Assembly: GCF_003947415.1 (NCBI RefSeq)
Contig: NZ_QHKL01000003.1
Location: 682,001 to 746,000, forward strand
Length of the DNA: 64,000 nt
Origin: Amycolatopsis sp. WAC 01376
GTDB taxonomy: Bacteria; Actinomycetota; Actinomycetes; Mycobacteriales; Pseudonocardiaceae
Direction: 5' to 3'
The position numbers and the translations under genes were made by a program. The notes under the pieces are model-generated. The model was not told where the DNA came from and did no database searches. It worked only from the letters and a program-made list of their open reading frames with translations. Of the stretch, positions 61,100 through 64,000 are shown in pieces; positions within the stretch are counted from its first letter, which is position 1, and every line of letters starts with the position of its first letter.

Positions 61100-61182
61100 C
61101 CACGAGCAACCTGGGGAGAGCCTGGGTCGCGGTGGTCGTGAGTGGCGATTCCTCTTAGGTACCTGTGGCGCTTCTTGCGTGA

Positions 61183-61239
61183 AGTACATGAAGGACCCCT
61201 TGCTGTACCTGGGCGCAAGGATGGGGTCCTTCATGTACT
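61183..61239. repeat. Family A palindrome A11
   Basis: AGTACATGAAGGACCCC (61183-61199) is exactly complementary to GGGGTCCTTCATGTACT (61223-61239). The 23-base loop shares CTGTACCT and GGCGCAAGGAT with A1 at 8353. Confidence 0.82.
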
Positions 61240-61264
61240 GCGGGAAGGGGTGAAGGTCGAGTTT

Positions 61265-61300
61265 CCTCGGCTGAGCCGAGGGAAGGGGGCCTTCACGCGC
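61265..61300. repeat. Family A fragment A12
   Basis: CCTCGGCTGAGCCGAGG (61265-61281) is a palindrome followed by GAAGGGGGCCTTCACGCGC, the right arm of A5 (17340). The left outer arm is degenerate, so this is a decayed copy. Confidence 0.65.
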
Positions 61301-61368
61301 TGTCGCTGTAGTGCCGAGGCTCCAGGGGGCGTTCCTGCCCGCCCGCAGCCTCGGCCCGGCCCGGCATG

Positions 61369-61419
61369 CCGTGAAGGGCTCCTTCCCTACTCTCAGGGTA
61401 GGGAAGGAGGCCCTCACGG
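61369..61419. repeat. Family A palindrome A13
   Basis: CCGTGAAGGGCTCCTTCCCT and AGGGAAGGAGGCCCTCACGG pair with one or two mismatches, loop ACTCTCAGGGT. Close to A6 and A2 in sequence. Confidence 0.75.
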
Positions 61420-61535
61420 ACTTGCGATCCCGGCCCACCCGTCGTAGGCACTTAGAACACTGTTGGCTAACCCGAATCGCCACTCGCGACCACCCTGAAC
61501 GACGCTTTTCGGCACCCTGGTCGCTCGAAGTACGT

Positions 61536-61548
61536 GAAGGGGCCCTTC
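61536..61548. repeat. Family A single arm A14
   Basis: GAAGGGGCCCTTC is a 13-base self-complementary arm preceded by AAGTACGT as in A1. No second arm is found. Confidence 0.55.
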
Positions 61549-61596
61549 GCGCGCCATCGTTGAGCCTGGTGGGACTACTGGGCTACAGCCGTGTGT

Positions 61597-61649
61597 TCCG
61601 TGAAGGCCTCCTTGAGGGACCCAGAGTCCCTCAAGGAGGCCTTCACGGA
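61597..61649. repeat. Family A palindrome A15 (contains the lipase-gene stop codon)
   Basis: TCCGTGAAGGCCTCCTTGAG plus GGAC (61597-61620) is exactly complementary to 61626-61649, with a five-base loop CCAGA. The TGA stop of the minus-strand hydrolase gene is the TGA of its outer arm. Confidence 0.85.
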
Positions 61650-62890
61650 CCTGTGGCCCCGCGCCGCCAGGTGCGGTAGCTCCACTCCAGGAACCGCTCC
61701 ACCCCGCGGACCACGTGCGCGCTGCGGATCGAGGGGAAGACGTCGAAGGCGTGCTGCGCGCCGGAGATCTCCGCGTACGCGACTTCACGCTGGGACTTCT
61801 CCCGGAGACGCCGCACGAATTCGCGGGCCTCGCCGACCGGCACCAGTGAGTCGTGGACGCCGTGGATGACGAAGAACGGCGGCGCGTCCTCGGTGATGCG
61901 GTCCAGTGGTGACGCCGCGATGTAGTCGTCGAGGAAGTTCACCGGGTCCCGGTCCGCCTCGAAGACGTGCCGGGCGATGAGCGTCTTGAGCCGGGTCTGG
62001 CTGGAGCGCCGCCCGCTGGTCGCGGCGAAGTCGTACACGCCGTAGTGCGGGGCGCACGCCTGGATGCTCGTGTCGGCCTCGGTGAAGCCGGGCTGCAACG
62101 CCGGATCGTTCGCGGTCAGTGCCAGCAGCGCGGCGAGATGCCCGCCCGCGGAACCGCCGGTGACGGCGACGAACGACGGGTCGCCGCCGTAGGACTCGGC
62201 GTTGTCCCGGATCCAGGCCAGCGCGCGTTTCGCCGCGATGATGTGCGCGGGCCAGCGGGCGGCGGGGGAGAGCGGGTAGTTGATCGCGATGCAGATCCAG
62301 CCGCGTTTGGCCATGTGCAGCATCAACGGCAGGCCCTGCTGATCCTTGTTGCCGATCACCCACGCGCCGCCGTGCACCTGCAGCAGGATCGGCGCGCCGG
62401 TGACCGGTTCGCGCGGGGCGTAGACGTCGAGCAGGAACCGCTTCCCGCCGGGCGCGTAGGCGACGTTGCGGGTCCGCCGGACGTCCGGGTCGCGCATCCG
62501 GAACGGCATGGCCAGCTGGCCCCACGGTGTCGCGAGGTCGGTCGGGCTCGGCGGATGCTCGAGTTCGTCGGTGTAGGCCTTGCCGATGCCTTCGGTCAGC
62601 GCGGTCTCGATCTCGCCGCGGGCCCGCTGGGACTGCGCGATCAGCGTGCCGAGCCCGGCCGCCGACGCTGCCGCGAGCGCGAGTCCGGCCTTGCTCGAAC
62701 CGCCCCGGTGCCGGGCGACATGCGCCGCCACGTCGGCCGTGGTGAGCGCGAGCAGATGCGGGGCGAGCTCCCCCGTGAGCCAGCCCGCGAAGAACGCCGG
62801 AACCGCCGTCCTGGCGCCTCTCGGCGGCTTCAGCGCGTTCGCGGTGAGCGCGAGCTGGAGTGCCTGGCGGACGACGAAACTCGGCTGCAT
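61643..62890 (-). CDS. Alpha/beta hydrolase, hormone-sensitive-lipase-like (LipN/LipI type)
   Basis: A 415-residue esterase/lipase. QVHGGAWVIGNKDQQGLPL carries the HGG(A)W oxyanion motif, AVTGGSAGGHLAALLAL the nucleophile elbow (GGSAGG), and GVHDSLVPV and EISGAQHAFDVF the Asp and His of the triad. The N-terminal 130 residues are helical and hydrophobic, typical of the long mycobacterial Lip proteins. It diverges from a wax ester synthase/DGAT gene, so a role in neutral-lipid turnover is plausible. The ATG at 62890 is used. The stop is contributed by palindrome A15. Confidence 0.86.
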   Translation of the reverse strand: MQPSFVVRQALQLALTANALKPPRGARTAVPAFFAGWLTGELAPHLLALTTADVAAHVARHRGGSSKAGLALAAASAAGLGTLIAQSQRARGEIETALTEGIGKAYTDELEHPPSPTDLATPWGQLAMPFRMRDPDVRRTRNVAYAPGGKRFLLDVYAPREPVTGAPILLQVHGGAWVIGNKDQQGLPLMLHMAKRGWICIAINYPLSPAARWPAHIIAAKRALAWIRDNAESYGGDPSFVAVTGGSAGGHLAALLALTANDPALQPGFTEADTSIQACAPHYGVYDFAATSGRRSSQTRLKTLIARHVFEADRDPVNFLDDYIAASPLDRITEDAPPFFVIHGVHDSLVPVGEAREFVRRLREKSQREVAYAEISGAQHAFDVFPSIRSAHVVRGVERFLEWSYRTWRRGATGP

Positions 62891-62956
62891 GGGCACCGAT
62901 CCTACCGCCGGGTGACAGCCTAGAACCGGTTGCAAAGTTCACTTAAGGTGATTCTT

Positions 62957-64000
62957 ATGCGGAGATTGAGTGGTCTGGACGCGAGTTTCCTCTACTTGGA
63001 GACACCGGCCCAGGTGCTGCACGTGTGCGGACTGCTCACCTTGGACGGTTCGACCTTGCCCGGTGGCTACGATTTCGAACGCTTCAAGGAGAAACTGGCC
63101 GAACGGGTCGACCTGATCCCGGCGTTCCGGCGCAAATTGCACAATCCACTCTGGAATCTCACGCATCCGGTCTGGGTCGAGGACGAGGACTTCGACCTCG
63201 AAGCCCACGTTCACCGGATCGGCGTACCCGCCCCCGGCGACCGGCGGGAGCTGGCCGAACTCTGTGCCCACATCGCGGGACAACGGCTGGACCGCACGCA
63301 GCCGCTCTGGCAGTTGTACGTCATCGAAGGCCTGGCGGACGGCGGGATCGCTGTCCTGCTGAAGATGCACCACGCCAGTGTCGACGGGGTCGGCGGCGCC
63401 AGTCTGATCACTTCTCTCGCCGGCCTCGAAGCGGACGCCCCGCCGCCGGAGGTCGCGCACGACGAACGCCGCAACGGGGACGTCCCCGGCAGGCGCGCGC
63501 TGCTCGGCGCCGGGCTGACGTCGTTCGTGAAACGCCCCGCCGAGCTGGTGAAACTGCTCCCCGACCTGCTTGAGCTCGTCCCGAGCTGGCTGGGTAAAGC
63601 GTTGCAGGGCAAGGGAATGCCGGTCCCGTTCACCGCGCCGCGCACGTCGTTCAACGGGACGATCACCGCGCACCGCAGCGTCGCCTACGCCTCTCTCGAC
63701 CTCGACGAGGTCAAACGGGTCAAGAACGCCTTCGGGGTGACCGTCAACGACGTCGTCCTCGCCGTGGTTTCCGGTGCGCTGCGGCGGTTCCTGCGAGAGC
63801 GGGGCGAACTGCCGGAAGATCCGCTGGTGGCGACCGTGCCGGTCTCCGTGCACGCCCGCACCGAACGCGAGCACGGCACCAACAAGGTCTCGGCGTTCTT
63901 CGCGTCGCTGCCCACCCATCTGGAGGATCCCGCCGCGCGGGTGTTCATGCTCGCGGAGTCGAACCGGCATTCCAAGGACCATCATCACGACATCGACGCC
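62957..64000 (+). CDS. Wax ester synthase/diacylglycerol acyltransferase (3'-truncated by window edge)
   Basis: The first 348 residues of a WS/DGAT, which makes triacylglycerol or wax esters from acyl-CoA. MRRLSGLDASFLYLETPAQV is the usual start; the catalytic HHxxxDG is KMHHASVDGVGG with His138-His139 and Asp143; LDRTQPLWQLYVIEGL precedes it and NDVVLAVVSGALRRFL is the second conserved block. The gene continues past 64000. AAGGTGA is the ribosome site before the ATG at 62957. The gap to the divergent lipase gene is only 66 bases. Confidence 0.92.
   Translation, partial: MRRLSGLDASFLYLETPAQVLHVCGLLTLDGSTLPGGYDFERFKEKLAERVDLIPAFRRKLHNPLWNLTHPVWVEDEDFDLEAHVHRIGVPAPGDRRELAELCAHIAGQRLDRTQPLWQLYVIEGLADGGIAVLLKMHHASVDGVGGASLITSLAGLEADAPPPEVAHDERRNGDVPGRRALLGAGLTSFVKRPAELVKLLPDLLELVPSWLGKALQGKGMPVPFTAPRTSFNGTITAHRSVAYASLDLDEVKRVKNAFGVTVNDVVLAVVSGALRRFLRERGELPEDPLVATVPVSVHARTEREHGTNKVSAFFASLPTHLEDPAARVFMLAESNRHSKDHHHDIDA

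Larger units (their letters stand above)
61100..61642. other. 543-bp convergent gap filled with palindromic elements
   Basis: No gene is present. Five family A elements or fragments are lined up here (61183, 61265, 61369, 61536, 61597), the densest array in the window, between the SWIM gene and the lipase-like gene. The short ORFs that cross the repeats begin (M/V)K and are by-products of the arms. Confidence 0.8.

Overview
The window is one continuous stretch of chromosome from a high-GC actinobacterium. Strong G/C third-position bias, frequent GTG starts, many genes starting directly at a TANNNT promoter, F420-dependent enzymes, a KstR regulator, a conservon, a pyrophosphate-type phosphofructokinase and a HelZ/SWIM pair all point to the Pseudonocardiales, most likely Amycolatopsis or a close relative. 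This is inferred from gene content; no database was searched. I see no rRNA, tRNA, CRISPR array, transposase or prophage.

Layout. 1-8.3 kb: a core block whose content resembles the Mycobacterium tuberculosis Rv2179c-Rv2185c neighbourhood (SRPBCC protein, ArsA-type ATPase, small zinc-ribbon-like protein, ROK glucokinase, a NUDIX-NYN fusion, a YbdK-type ligase, a membrane protein, an esterase, PlsC and RNase AS). 8.7-11.1 kb: class I DAHP synthase behind an aromatic leader peptide, and phosphofructokinase. 11.2-20.9 kb: Tat-exported amidohydrolase, an atypical aromatic ammonia-lyase next to a truncated haemoglobin and an HxlR regulator, an ArsR regulator, a chitinase with a DasR-type operator inside its promoter, a DUF2461 protein, pyruvate kinase and TesB. 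21.3-33 kb: XRE/DUF397 pair, a large LuxR (LAL) regulator, GabD2-like dehydrogenase, a TetR-controlled acyl-CoA dehydrogenase/CoA-transferase pair and a crotonase. 33-40 kb: cell-envelope genes, a TetR/MFS efflux pair and an acetate-type symporter with its DUF485 partner. 41.3-46.6 kb: a complete conservon (cvnABCD) behind a 978-bp non-coding region. 46.6-54.1 kb: a DHFR-like protein, an ArsR-SRPBCC-DUF899 operon, fused isobutyryl-CoA mutase IcmF and two F420-type oxidoreductases. 54.1-57 kb: kstR and fadE34, divergent across an exact KstR box. 57-64 kb: helZ and its SWIM partner, a lipase-like hydrolase and the start of a wax ester synthase/DGAT gene.

The most unusual feature is a set of about twenty intergenic 'palindromes of palindromes'. 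Each is a long inverted repeat of about 45-65 bp whose two arms are themselves self-complementary. All lie at gene 3' ends or in convergent gaps, none lies in a divergent promoter gap, and the inner stems vary in a compensated way between copies. Two of them supply the stop codon of the adjacent gene within a repeat arm and a third supplies the last codons and stop. They look like a family of terminators or 3'-end processing elements that has spread through the chromosome.

Metabolically the region leans towards carbon-skeleton and lipid turnover: glycolysis (glucokinase, PFK, Pyk), chitin use, acyl-CoA and steroid side-chain degradation, B12-dependent C4 isomerisation and neutral-lipid synthesis, each with local repressors whose candidate operators can be read in the divergent gaps.
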